The notes below the pieces were generated by a model, which made no database searches, was not told where the DNA came from, and was given only the letters and a program-made list of their open reading frames with translations. Source: Tulasnella sp. 424 (lineage: Eukaryota > Basidiomycota > Agaricomycetes > Cantharellales > Tulasnellaceae). Taken from it: a stretch of 64,000 nt of DNA. The stretch lies in contig WSUB01000067.1 in assembly GCA_019633425.1 (NCBI GenBank), positions 62,001-126,000 of the forward strand, written 5' to 3'. Position 1 is the first letter of the stretch. Each line of letters starts with the position of its first letter. A program made the position numbers and the translations under genes. Below are positions 10,403 to 22,588 of the stretch, piece after piece.

Positions 10403-13400
10403 ATGGCGCCTTCAACGCCATCCTCTTCGTCTGCAAATACTACTTCGGTGCAAGTCGGTACGTAGCTCTTGCTTGCACTCCCTGAATAAGTCCCTCTTTT
10501 CTCATCCCATTTCCGCCTCTTTTGCTCTCTTTGTCCCCATACAGCTGTCCGCATACGACCCAGCAACGAGCACGATCTTACTTCAATCCCAACTCGGTTT
10601 CAGCGAACAGTAGTCCATGGCACATCACCAACTTCCGTCACCGTAGAACCATCCACAATCCCCCCCACCACCGCAAACACCACCACCTCATCAGCCGCCG
10701 CCAACCCTCTCGCAAAGAAGCAGGCATTCAACTTTGATCAAGTTCATGCTCAGGGAACCACCCAGCACGCGATTTTCACCTCCACCGCCGCGCCATTGGT
10801 CTCCCGCTTTTTGCAGGGTTTCAACTGCACCATCCTCGCCTATGGCCAGACCTCCTCGGGCAAGACCTACACCATGACCGGAGTGGATCTGGATGCTGAC
10901 CCATCAGATTCGGATAACGGCATGGGCATCATCCCCCGAGCAGTGGCCACTATTTTCAGTGCGATCCAACAGCTCAAACAGGAACGGGGCAACGCGTGGA
11001 ACTGCTCCGTCAGGGGCTCCTTCATCGAAATTTACAACGAAGATCTCATCGACTTGCTCGCGCCGGAGGACCCATCGATGCGGAGGGAGGTTCAGATCAG
11101 GGAGGAAAAGGACGGGACCATCATCTGGAGCGGTCTCAGAGAAGTCGGCGTCAAATCCACCGGTGAGGTCATGAACCTCATCCGTCAAGGCTCCTCCATT
11201 CGACGCACCAACGAGACCGACATGAACGCACAATCCTCTCGCTCGCATGCCATCTTCTCCCTGACGTTGACCCAGAAAAAGTATACGGGTTCTGGAACAC
11301 CTAGAAGCGTGTCTGGACGTACAAGTCCGATGCCTCCATCCACACCTTCACCGTCGCGTCTGGCACGACCTTCATCTGTATATGTTGGATCAGGAACTGG
11401 GCGAGTAGGCAGTCCAACCTTTGGCCGACCACCAACTCCTAGCTTTGCATCTGCCATGAGAAGTGCCGGAGCGGGTCTTCGGCCACAGAGTGCTATGGCT
11501 CTTAGACCGGGGACTCCCGACCAGGAGGATGCAGCGACAGACAGTGGAGCATGGGTGACTGTTGTATCAAAATTCCACTTTGTAGATTTGGCTGGAAGTG
11601 AAAGGGTGAGTGATAAAGGTGTCCGCAGGGATCTGGCCCACATTGACTGATACGACGCGCACTTTTTCTTCCAGTTGAAACGTACCGCTGCCCAAGGCGA
11701 GCGAATCAAAGAAGGCATCAGTATCAACAGCGGACTCCTCGCTCTCGGGAACGTCATCTCTGCTCTCGGCGATCCATCCCGCGCTAGGACTCTCGCACCT
11801 GGCCAGGCTCACATCCACGTTCCGTATCGCGACTCCAAGCTTACTCGTCTCCTGCAAGACTCACTCGGTGGCAACTCTCACACTCTCATGATCGCCTGTG
11901 TCAGTCCTGCTGAATGGAACGCGCTCGAAACCGTCAACACGCTCAAGTATGCAAACCGCGCGAGGAATATCAAGAACCGTGCAGAAGTTCGCGAGAAAGA
12001 AGACGGGTGGGACGACTTGGAGTGGCTTCAGGGGATGGTTACCAAGCTTCGAAAGGAGCTCAAGACGATGAAAGAGGGTGGTGCCATTACTTCGGGAGCT
12101 GCGGAGGACGGTTCGTCGGGTCAGGGTGCTGCGAACGCGAAGATGATACAAAAATACAACGAACTTCAAGGCATGCATGAAGAGCTCCGAATGCGGTACA
12201 ATCAGGCCAATGATGAGCTTCGACGGTCGAAGCAGGAGTTGGAGGACCGACCTCTCATGTCCCCGACGTCAACCCAAGACCGCACCGCCAACATTCGACG
12301 TTACGAGGAGATCGTCGCTCCAGTTATTGAACAATACGAAAAAACCATTTCAGCGATGGAGGCTGAACTCAAACTCAACCGGACCGCTTTGGTAAGTTGT
12401 CGGGATTATTTTTCACATGGCGCCACCAGCGACTTGCCTGTTAGGGACTAGTTTGGGAACTAACTCTCCACCATCACCCCCACCCAGGCACACACGAACG
12501 AAATGTATGAGGAGCAAGAAACTGAATTGGAGGCCCTCAAGGAACGTCATTCCACGACGGAGGCTTATGTTGAGGAACTTCGGGCTCGTGTCGGCAAACT
12601 AGTCGAGAGAGAAGCCTCCACGGAGAGCTACGTTCGCGACTTGGAACAGAAGCTCAAGTCGTTCTCAGAGACCTCTCTATCGTCTTCCGAATCGCTCAAC
12701 GACGTTAAAAAGGAGATCGCCAGATACAAGGAGAACGAGGTCGCAACGACGACGTATATCGCCGAGTTGGAAGCTCGTCTTGCAAGATCCGATTCGGATG
12801 TTTCGTCTCTCAAGTCGATGGTCGAGCGTTTGGAAGGTGACCTGGAGAGGCGTGCGACTGAGGTCGAGCGCCTGGAAGCCAAGCTAGACGCCGTCCTTGA
12901 TTCGCCAGAGTACAAGGAGCAGCAGAAGATGATGAACGAGTGGAAAGCCGAGTTGGAGGAGAGGGAAAAGAAGGTCTCCGACCTCGAAAAGCAGATGTCG
13001 GAGTGGGAGAAGATTCGACAAGAGGTCAACGCCGAGCGAAAGCGCCTAAACGAAATCGCTGAAGGCCAAAAGAGGGAGATCGAGCAACAGATGTTGAAAC
13101 CCCCGGCCTCTGACGGTGGTTTTACCCCTGCTGGTTCCGTCATGGGTTCGCCTGCGCCGATGGGCCTTAAGCTCACAATGGACGTTAGTGCAAATGCTTC
13201 GCCAGTCAAGGGCACCGACGTTCCCCTCCCCCCGTCCCCCGACGAGTTCGCCGATATCGACTCATCCTCACCCGAAGTCCTCCGGGATCAACTGCTCAGC
13301 CTTCGCGAAACGCACGGTCGCACATTGGAAGATCTTAACGGTGTGACCAGCAAGTACCGCGATGCTCTTCGAGAGATTTCCGACCTGGCCGCCCAAATCA

Positions 13401-16400
13401 ACGAGTCCAAACTTCAACTCGCGCAGCAGGGCTCACCCCTTCCTAATGGTCTGGGGTATGCTTCGTCCGGTGAACCTGGCTCTGATGCAGACTCTGGGGC
13501 CATCACTCCGCGATCAGCGCGAACTCCCCTCAACGGCAGCCCGGTCATGGGTGCCCGTCGCAGAAGGACTCTCCCACGAAACAACAGCGGCGAGCCTATT
13601 CCTCCTCTTGCTGTCAACGGAACTGGCAAGCGTCTCCTTTTTCGGTCCGCGGCCTCGGCAGAATCCCTCCACTCCAGGTCGCAATCGCAGTCCTTGTCGC
13701 AGGAATTGTCCTTGGCGCGTTTACCCAGGGACGCTTCCTGGCCTTCGCTGGGAGGGGAAAGCTTGCTCAGCCCCACATTGGCGCCTAAGAGTCCGATGAG
13801 GATGTCCCTTCAGTTGCCTGGTGAGAAGCGGTCGGTTCAGAGCATGGAGAAGGAGATTATGAGGTTGCAAGAGGTGTTGAAGGAGCGCGAGGCGGAGATT
13901 ACGGTTCTGGAGAAGAGTTTGGACGCGTTTGAACGGTCGAGGTCGACTCGGGCCAACAGTCCTTCGTACAAGACCTCGTCGGACGTACTTGATGAACGCG
14001 ATGAACTCGCTGAGGAGGCAAACAACGCTCAAGGTTCTCCCAACGGCGAACGAGCTCTCTCTCCGAGCACTCGAGGACGCTTCGAGGAACTTAAGAAGAG
14101 CTTGGAGCATGATCCTTCTTTCCAATCATCTCCATCGCCTGAAGGTGGCGAGGACTCGTTGGACCGGCTGAACGAATTGATGAGGTGAGTGAGTTTTGGT
14201 TATCCTGTGGCACCTGGTATTAACCTTTCGCCTGTTTCTCTAGGTCAATGGCACAAAAGGAGTCGCAGCACAAGGAGACCGTCGAAACCCTCAACAGGGA
14301 TCTGCAGACTGTTCGCAAGCAATACGAAAGTCTCGTCAAGGACCGATCTGGCAAGGCGAACATCGAACTCGAGTCCCTTCGTTCGGAGTTGATTGCCTCC
14401 CGTGAGGAAAAATTGGCTGCGTCGAGGCAACTGGAAGAACTGCGCCGTCGTGAGCAAGCTTTGCTTGAGGAACGAAGGTCCGTCGAGGCTCGCCACACGG
14501 AAGAGATCGAGGTCCTGCAGTCCGAACACGACGCTCAACTCGATAAGCTCCGCGTCGATCACGAGGACCTCCTGCGGCGTATGGCCGAGGAGAACGAGGA
14601 TGCTGTGCAGTATTCAACCGCCAAAGCTCGTCGCGAGGCTGAGCTTGCTGCCACGTCTCAGCTCGAATCATCGCTGGCTGCCCTTGCTACTGAACACGAA
14701 TCCGTCGTTGCCAAGTTAACCACCGAGCACGACAATGAACTCCGGAAGCACGAGATGCAGGTCGAGAGCGTGCTAGCCCGTACTCGCGCCGATCATGAAC
14801 GTGCCATCTCCCGTCTCCGAGGCGAGCACGAGGAGGCTCTACGAGCTCGCGCTGTTGAAAGCACCTCTGTTGCCGATGCGAAGAAGTCGACTGATACCCT
14901 CGTCGCTCAACATGCTGCCACGATTAGACGCATGGAGGAAGCACACGAACAGGAACTCCTTCAAGCCACGACGTCATCGCAAGATCTGCTGAACCGAGTC
15001 CGTCAGGAGTTCGAAGATTCACTGAAGGCCGCGGAAGTCAAACACGAAGAAGCCATCCGAGTCAAGCAAGAGGAGAGTGCCAACAACCTTCGTCGTACCA
15101 GGGAAGGCATGGAGGCGGCGATTTCGCGTCTTCGATCAGAACACGAGGAAACTCTCGCCCGCAAGACTGTCGAGTTCGAGACCCAGTTGCAGCGACTCCG
15201 CGACGAACACGCTGCTGAGCTTCGCCAGAAGGAGATCGCCTTGGAAGGCAGCTTGAGCGAATCCCAGTCCGACACAGCCAATGTCGTGAAGCAACTCCAG
15301 GAGGAGTACGCAGCCGCGTTGGAGCGTCGTGACGTATCGACTCGCGAAGATCTCGAGAACCTTAAGGCGGATCACGAACGACAACTTTCCTCTCGCGCCG
15401 CTGATCATGAACATGCTCTCACGAAATTGCAGGAGGACCACTCCATCGCTTTGGCTACCCTTGAAAGCTCGTCGGGCGGCGAAGTCAATCGACTGAAAGA
15501 GGCTCTGGCATCAAGTCGTCAAGAACACGCTAATGCTACCGATGCCCTCAGAGCCGAGTTGGCGAAGGTCCAAGCCGACTTTGAAACGCAGCGAAGCAAG
15601 CTTGCCGCAGACCACGAGGTTGAACTCTTACAGCTGAAGGTATGTATTTTTAGGATTTCCCTCCGAAGGCTCGTCTAACGATTGTTATCTAGGCTGATCA
15701 TCAAGCCGCTCTTACCGATGCGCAAGCCGCGCTCGTTGCCGCCCAAGAGCTCCACCAGAAATCTTTGGCCGACAGCCGGGCGGATCTGGAGAACAAGCTC
15801 GCCTCGGATAACGACCATCACCGAGTGGCCTTGGAGGAGTTAACAGCTACACATGACGAAGAACGTGATACCCTCCGCAAAGCTCACAATCTTTTGGCTG
15901 AAGAGCTGGAAACGCACAAGTCCATGCTCAACGAGGCCCGCATCGAACTTGAGCAAAATCGTCAGCTGCACAAGACCGACGCAGATGATCTCCGAAGTCG
16001 ACTGACTACAATGGAAGAACACCTTCAATCGGTGATGACCGAACGTGCTTCCTATGCGGCACAGGCTGAAGAACTACGAGCAACGTTGGACAACACCAAG
16101 TCGGAGCAGGCCGGCCTTATCCAAGAGGCTTCCAAGCGAGAGTCCTTGGTGCAAGAGCTCGAACGCCATCGGTCCATTCTCGGCGAGTCTCAGACCGACT
16201 TGCAGAGAACAAGGGACGAGAGAGATACCCTCCTTGCCGAGAAGCAGCGTCAAGATTCCCTCATCAAAGAGCTTCAGGCTCAGCTTGCTGGTGCAAAGGC
16301 CCACAAGCGAGAAGGATCAGGCGACTCTGCTCCCAGTCATGGCAGTTCTCGTCTTGCACGCGCCAACGGCATTCCACCCGCCAAACTCCCGCCACTCACG

Positions 16401-17052
16401 CCCCCGCCGACCGGACCACCGCCGCCAACACCAGGCTCCGTCGACTTCAGCATGTCTTCTCATCCTGCTCGTACTTCATCGTCCTCGCAACCATCACGTT
16501 CTGCTACGCCCGATGAACAGACCACGCCTTCAACATCCATGATAATGTCGCCTACTAGTGGTGTTGACCCCAAGATTGCTTCCCTCATCGAAGAACAGGC
16601 CAAGCACTTGGAGGAGCAAGAGGCCATGATCAAGACTCTGAACAAGCAGCTCACCCACTGCGAGGCAGATCTTCAGGCTCACATGGATCTTGTGGCCACG
16701 CTCGAAGCTTCGCTGACAGACTCGGAACGCAACTGTAAGTTGGATTTCAAGAAAGTATCGATTGATATTGGACTAACATCTATTCATTCACCTAGTGCGC
16801 AAGGCAAGGATGCAGTCCAACGAGCTGGCGAAAGAGCGCGACTCGTACCTGCAACAGATGAACGGACTTCGTGCTCAGGTCACCGAGGCGCAACGCGAGG
16901 CTTCCAACATGCGTCGTTCGGTGGCAGAGGAGAAGCTCAGCTTGGAACATCGTCTCGAAGAGGAGCGACGAGCCAAGGAGCGTGCGCGGGCGCAGCTCGA
17001 AAGCCGAATGGAGGAAATGGCAAAGCGCAAATCCAAATTCGTCTGCCTCTGA
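10403..17052 (+). CDS. Large N-terminal-motor kinesin with long coiled coil
   Basis: ATP-driven microtubule motor. Seven exons (10403-10457, 10545-11605, 11675-12391, 12488-14184, 14244-15639, 15693-16734, 16796-17052) join in phase to 2,074 residues. Motor motifs in order: AVRIRPSN, P-loop GQTSSGKT (about residue 120), switch [13 protein letters not shown], switch [10 protein letters not shown], and [20 protein letters not shown], ending in [15 protein letters not shown]. About 95 residues rich in Ser, Pro, Thr and Gly (roughly 265-360) are inserted between FSLTLTQ and [12 protein letters not shown]. The rest is heptad-rich coiled coil (about residues 400-1950) broken by Ser/Pro-rich linkers. 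A KIF4/KIF21 (kinesin-4) relationship is plausible from motor position and architecture but not proven. Cargo and cellular role cannot be read from sequence. Confidence 0.92.
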
Positions 17053-17470
17053 TCGTGGCTCGATCGCTATTCCTTTCTTCATTCTTTCATCTACACCCCC
17101 AATCTACTTCCCATCTAGACCCTGCCTTTGAATTTTCTTCTTGTCATAGTGCCTTGTTGTTTATTGCATTATCGGATCGTATCTCCTCTTTCATGTCATC
17201 TGTCATCCCCTGCTACGCCACGTCACGCTTCGAAGTCTCTTTTTCCTTTCGTTCTGTACATAGTTCACTATGGGACGCCGGATTGTATATACCACTCGGC
17301 CGTATGCAGTTATGCTTTTTCACTCTAGGGTGCGCGAGAGCCATCGCGGCTGAGCTGACACCGAAGTTACAGTAAACTGGACTCCCAAACGAACAATGAA
17401 CTCTGTTTAATTTGCTAGGGTTTGGATCGTGTATACACAGTATCGGTCTTCAATTGCTCTTTGTACACCT
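17053..17470. other. Shared 3' region between kinesin and aminotransferase
   Basis: The two genes converge here. The plus strand is T-rich and low in coding potential, consistent with overlapping or adjacent 3' UTRs. No RNA gene or repeat is visible. Confidence 0.6.
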
Positions 17471-20360
17471 TTACATGACAACGCTAGTGATCTTCTGGAT
17501 GAGAGATTTGCCCTCATCCTTCGCTTCCTCGGCCTTATCCTCCGCCCAGTCGGGAATCTTGCGCATCGTAGGGCTAAGAGGATAATCTTTTCCAATGTCA
17601 CCCATTCCTTCATTTTTAGCTTTGGAAAGTACTCGTTCGATTGCATCCAGACCTGTGGGAGATAACGGGGATCGATAAGATAACGTTACGTGTGAGAACG
17701 CTTCTTCAAGCGAGCAAAGCAGCTTCACCTTTGTCCAGCTGGTCAAGCGGGGGCCCGAAGGAAAGACGAACAAAGTGATGGCATGGGGAGGCGAAAAGGT
17801 CTCGGCGGTGGGCGGGGTTGAGGTCAAAGAAGATGCCCGGCACACAGATCGTTTTTTCCTTGAGGAGTTCCTCGAAGAAGGTCTAATGCCCGATTCAGAC
17901 GGATCACGTCTTCGGCCAATGAAAATTCGAATGTTACGTACCAGTCCATTGTCAAGAGGAGGGGGCAGACAAGAGAGGTCTAGCCAAATGTAGAAAGTTG
18001 CAATCGGAGGGACAGCAACGCAAATGCCCATTTTTTCCAAGCGAGCCAACACGTGATCGCGTTTTGCGAGGAAATGCTTTTGCAGGGCAATTCTTTCCTT
18101 GTGGACATGGTCTGGATCGAGGAGGGGGATCGCGGCGACTTGGAGTCTGTGGATCGCGTGGGATGATTTTAGCGCGGTCAGGGGCTTTGGTGGAGTGGCG
18201 CGGCGGCATGTGCAGGTTAAACTTACGGGTGGTTAGCGCCGCCGTCCAAGAAAGATCCTTGATTTAATTTCGAAGGGGCCTATTCAGTAACCAAGCCACT
18301 GCCCTCGGAGAGTAACACCGACCAGATTGAGAGAGCGCCGTGATCAAGGACTTCGGGCCCACAACCCAGCATACACGCCAACCGGGCAACCGCCAATTCT
18401 ATACGGGAAGTCCGAGGACGGGTTCAAAGGTCAGGCAATCACAGTTCGGAGGCAATATATCCATGTGGACTTGCCTTAGTAAGACCATCGATGATGACGA
18501 CGTGCTCCTGCACAGGAAGGACCGTCAGCAGACGAGAATTGTTCGGTCGCTATTTTAGCTCGGCCCACTTTGTTCACGTCTAGCACAAGGGTGGCGGGGG
18601 CAAAATTAGCTGATTACACCGCACTATGACGTAGGGCGTCAAATTAAAGCCACACTCACCGTCAATATACTTCGCCGCACTCAAGGACTCTCCAAATTCA
18701 AATTCATTTTCTTTTCCTGGTTCAGGATATAGGTACCAAGAGTAGAACTTGGAATTGCGTGGGTCATCGAGCTAACCCCTCACCCTGCGGGCAGTTCATG
18801 GGCGACGCACCTCGTCCAAGATGACGGTCGTCTTGCCTCGGGAGATCTCGACAAGTTCTTTGAGCTCGTCACCCCTGCCGCAAAAAAAGCAGCGTGCCAT
18901 CGATCTCAGTATGCATCTCGTTCGGATCTTTTGGTTAAATGAACACATACTTGATTGCCTGGCCTGTCGGGTTCCGTGGGTTGGACGCGAGAATGATCTG
19001 TAATCCTTGGTGGTTGATATCGTCCTAAACGTTTAGCCGTACCGTACCCTCTTAGCATTACGGAATTATTGTAAAGGTAAATCGGGCATGCGACCCTTGA
19101 ACCCACCTTGGTCTGTTGCAAGTTCATCGAATATTTGTTTTCCGCTTTGAGCTAAGGCGCGGCAGTGGAGAGACCGGTTGTCACCCTCTGACCGAGGAAG
19201 GGGGCGGGCAAACCGCCGATGCGTGAGGTCTGAGAGACAAAGAGCGGACGTACAGCGGTAGGGATGGGGACCAAACGCTTGAATACTCCGAGCATCTCGG
19301 AATACGCCGAGTAGTCGGGGATCTGGTAGCCCGTGTAGCTAAGGCGCAGTGAAGAGTGTCAGGTCAGAAATGGCCCCGAATGGAGCAGTGCGACAGTGTG
19401 AAAAGAAAAGGTTGTGGGGGGCTTCGCGACTTACACATCTCCGATGACTGCAGCGACTCGTGAAAGACCAGCCCGACCTCCTGGAACAATACATACGTTA
19501 TCCGCAGTGTACTGGCTAGGCTTTCCTTTTCTAGACGGGTAAAATGCAACAGATCCCCATTAGGCATCAATCATCACAAACACAAGTTCGATACGGGGAA
19601 CTCCGCGGACGGGAGGTGGGGACTAACCGGTACGTTTCATTGTAAAGCTTCGCGACGGCCTCCCTCAGCTCCCTAATTCCTGTCGTCGGCCCGTATTCGA
19701 ACGAATCTGGGGGGAATGTGAAGGCTTCGGGCCTGGGGGGAGCGTCGGGGAGTGGTCCGACCTCCGGCGCGCCTTGGCCCTGTGAAGGTATAGGAGGAGC
19801 GGAAGAAGCGAGGAAGCTGCATTAGTGTCTCGGCGAGCAACGAGAAAGCGGCAGGAGAAAGCCAACCAGATTAGCCCAAGCGGGGTCTTCATACTTGAAG
19901 CCATTTGCCATGGCTCGATCACTGCAATAGATAACCCCAGTGGCGCCTGGCGGGGGTCACGGAGTTCAGAACAGCGTCAACTCCCGAATTAGCAGGTCTT
20001 AGAGACATCAGCATACCAGGAGAGACGATTCCAGGCATTGTATCCTCATCTGGATGGGCTGAAGCAGCTTCTCGGTTGATGCCCACGCGGTCGTGGCCAG
20101 GGTAAGCTCTTCAGTGATCGAGCAACGTTTCCGGAGCCAAAACTTTAGCTCCAACAAGTACAAAAGGTCTAAAAGCTACGGTACCACGCACCTGAAGAGC
20201 TGAAAGGGCACAAGACGGTCAGCGGCAAAAGCATGCCAAGGGGGCTTGGCCAGTAACGTACCTGATGAGCCCTTGACTCACGCTCGTTTTCCATGGCCTT
20301 TTTAACGGCCTGTTTGAGCGTAAGATGAGGCGGATGGGGTCGTTCGTGAGACGGGGTCAT
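17471..20360 (-). CDS. PLP-dependent aminotransferase, class I/II (fold type I)
   Basis: Pyridoxal-phosphate enzyme moving an amino group between an amino acid and a 2-oxo acid; the donor cannot be named. It begins MTPSHERPHPPHLTLKQAVK and continues over many short exons: RVGINREAASAHPDEDTMPG, SFEYGPTTGIRELREAVAKL, GGRAGLSRVAAVIGDV, YTGYQIPDYSAYSEML, IILASNPRNPTGQ (cofactor-contacting Asn-Pro motif), VILDEFYSWY (Asp and Tyr for the pyridine ring), and DGLTKNWRLPGWRVCWVVGP, whose Lys forms the Schiff base. The C-terminal part has MGICVAVPPIATFYIWLDLS, then HHFVRLSFGPP with the carboxylate-binding Arg. All key residues are present. The last 45 or so residues (KAKNEGMGDIGKD onward) form a charged tail. 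It runs head to head with the arginase, 583 nt away. Confidence 0.85.
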
Positions 20361-20943
20361 TTTTTGCTTAGTATCGAAATTGAAGGTGTAGCAGGCGTAT
20401 ATGCGTTGGTGATAAAGGGTTAAGGCAAAGCGGCGAGGGCTCCAAGTCCACGGTCGATAAGTCTCCTAATAATAGAGAATTGCTCGCTTTAGACGCTGCG
20501 GAGCGCTTGATGATGGCCATCACGGCTGCCATCGATTCCTCCTCGGCCATTGATCAGCGTCATCACTCATCATTGATGGGAAAGGCTGTGCCGAACGCAT
20601 TGGGATGTCAGAGCAGGTTGCCGCTCTCCGCTTACGTAGCCTGCCGGAGACCTTGTGTAAGCCTCACGGCGCTCGGCGAGGCGTCACAGACAAACGCCAC
20701 GCCACGCCAGCGCTCCCCCGGATCCAAGGACTCAGGAGGTCAGTGAAACCTGTGATCACGTCACTTGTACGATAAAACTGAGGTCACGATGCCCGTTTAG
20801 ACGCCCAGTCAACTAATTCAAATCCCCTCCACCTTAGACTTTCCACTTCTCCTAACGCTTCGGCTTCCTCTTCCACCTTCCCACCCGCGTATAAAGAGCA
20901 TTAACAGGAACTCAGCTCGATCAAACTCCCATAGAACCTAGAA
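20361..20943. promoter_or_regulatory. Divergent intergenic region, aminotransferase/arginase
   Basis: This 583-nt gap drives two nitrogen-metabolism genes in opposite directions. GATA-type motifs, expected for nitrogen control in fungi, are short enough to occur by chance, so none is claimed. The stretch at 20820-20940 is pyrimidine-rich and precedes the arginase start. Confidence 0.5.
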
Positions 20944-22588
20944 ATGGCTTCTAATATGAAATACATTCAAGAACCCAAGACCGCAGCAGTGAGTCGTTTT
21001 GCCGATTTCGTCTTGGCGGGAAGGACGTGAACGTGGCCCGAACCTTTATCTCTAGATCGTAGGATGCCCCTTCAGGTACGATAAGCATAGAGAGCTCATA
21101 GAAATGCGGATAGCATACTCATTGACTCGATGTCCTGTGTAACGCGTATCGTTGCTTATGACATTCGTGTTGTGGTACAGCGGTGGTCAGGTACGGTCCA
21201 GACACCTAAGCGAGACTTCTCTTCCCAACCCGACTGACCTCGATCTAATCAATTGCGATACAAAAAAAATTTACGCCCCCGCCCTCGTTATCGATACAGC
21301 CTCGTGCGGGTGTCGACACTGGCCCTATCCGCCTCGTAGAAGCTGGTCTCATCGACCAGCTGAAAGGGTTAGGTTGGAATGTCGAGTTTGGGGGGCACCA
21401 TCAATTCGAGGACATTCACGTCAATCAGGACCCGCCTGCAGGGATAGTCAAGCGACCTAGGCTCGTCAGCCAGGTCACTAAAGAAGTAGCCCAGACCGTC
21501 GGTGCTCACATTAAAGCGGGGAGGTTACCAGTGACTCTTGGGGGCGATCATAGTCTCGCGGTAGGAACCGTCAGCGGCACGTTGGAGTAAGGAATTCCCT
21601 CGATTGACAGGCCCCAATCAACTAAAAAAGGGAACGGAATTTGCATTGACGTATTCTCCCTCCTTCTTTTTCTTTGCTTTTCTTCCCCAAGTGCTTTTCC
21701 CGATGCCTGTCTAATCTGGATCGACGCACATGCCGATATCAATACTATCGCTTCGACTGGGTCCGGAAACCTCCATGGGATGCCAGTTTCGTTCCTCCTA
21801 GGACTTAACACCCCAGAGGAAATCCGCGCTCTCAAGAACCCCACTATCTCGTCTTCAAATGGGGACGATAGTGCACCATTCGAGTGGGTCGTACCCCGCC
21901 TGTCGCCGGACCGGTTGGTCTACATTGGACTCCGAGACGTGGATGAAGGCGAGAAAAGGATCCTCAAAGAAAACAACATCCTCGCCTTCAGCATGCACCA
22001 CGTAGACAAGTGGGGCATCGCAGGTGTCATGGAGCGTGCACTGAATCACGTCTGCCCGAATCGAGACCGGCCGATACACTTGTCATTCGACGTCGACGCG
22101 CTGGATCCTACCGTCGCCCCTAGCACCGGCACCCCAGTCCGTGGTGGATTAACATTCCGAGAAGGTCACTACATCTGCGAGGAAGTTTACGCAACTGGTT
22201 GTTTGGTGGCCCTTGACATCATGGTACGTTCGCCCCCTCTCTTCCCCGCCCACAGATTTACTGCCCAGCTTCCTTATGCGTTGAGCAAACATATACTCAT
22301 GAAGATCCTTATTTGTATTTTCTACATCCTTCTTTCATTTCCGGCCACCGGGCAAACTTCCTCCCCCCCTCCCCACCGCATCGCCCACTTGTAGGAGGTG
22401 AACCCTTCCCTGGAGGACGTTATCAGTGTGAACCAGACCGTCGCTGTGGGGTGCTCGTTGACGCGATGTGCAATGGGTACGTTTGTTTTTCCTGTTTTCC
22501 AATCTGGATGCGCCGAATTCTGTCATGGGGTCGAAGGTATACTGATATGTCATCGGTTGACCACGCTTCAGGCGAGACCCTTCTGTAA
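20944..22588 (+). CDS. CAR1: Arginase
   Basis: Mn-dependent hydrolysis of L-arginine to ornithine and urea, the first step of arginine catabolism. Exons start 20944-20988 (MASNMKYIQEPKTAA), 21056-21075 (IVGCPFS) and a 10-nt exon 21181-21190 that supplies GGQ, giving FSGGQPRAGVDTGPIRLVE across the next junction. Metal-binding motifs are all present: GGDHSLAVGT, IWIDAHADINT and HLSFDVDALDPTVAPSTGTP. The loop after GNLHGMPVSFLLG is normal, and GLTFREGHYICEEV precedes VALDIM-EVNPSLED. The last coding exon is tiny: splicing after CAMG adds ETLL and a stop. Length and motifs are typical of a functional cytosolic fungal arginase. The symbol follows yeast usage. Confidence 0.93.

Noticed and set aside
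10384..10566. Minus-strand frame opposite the kinesin start
   Set aside because: Shadow of the kinesin leader and exon 1, with no independent support.
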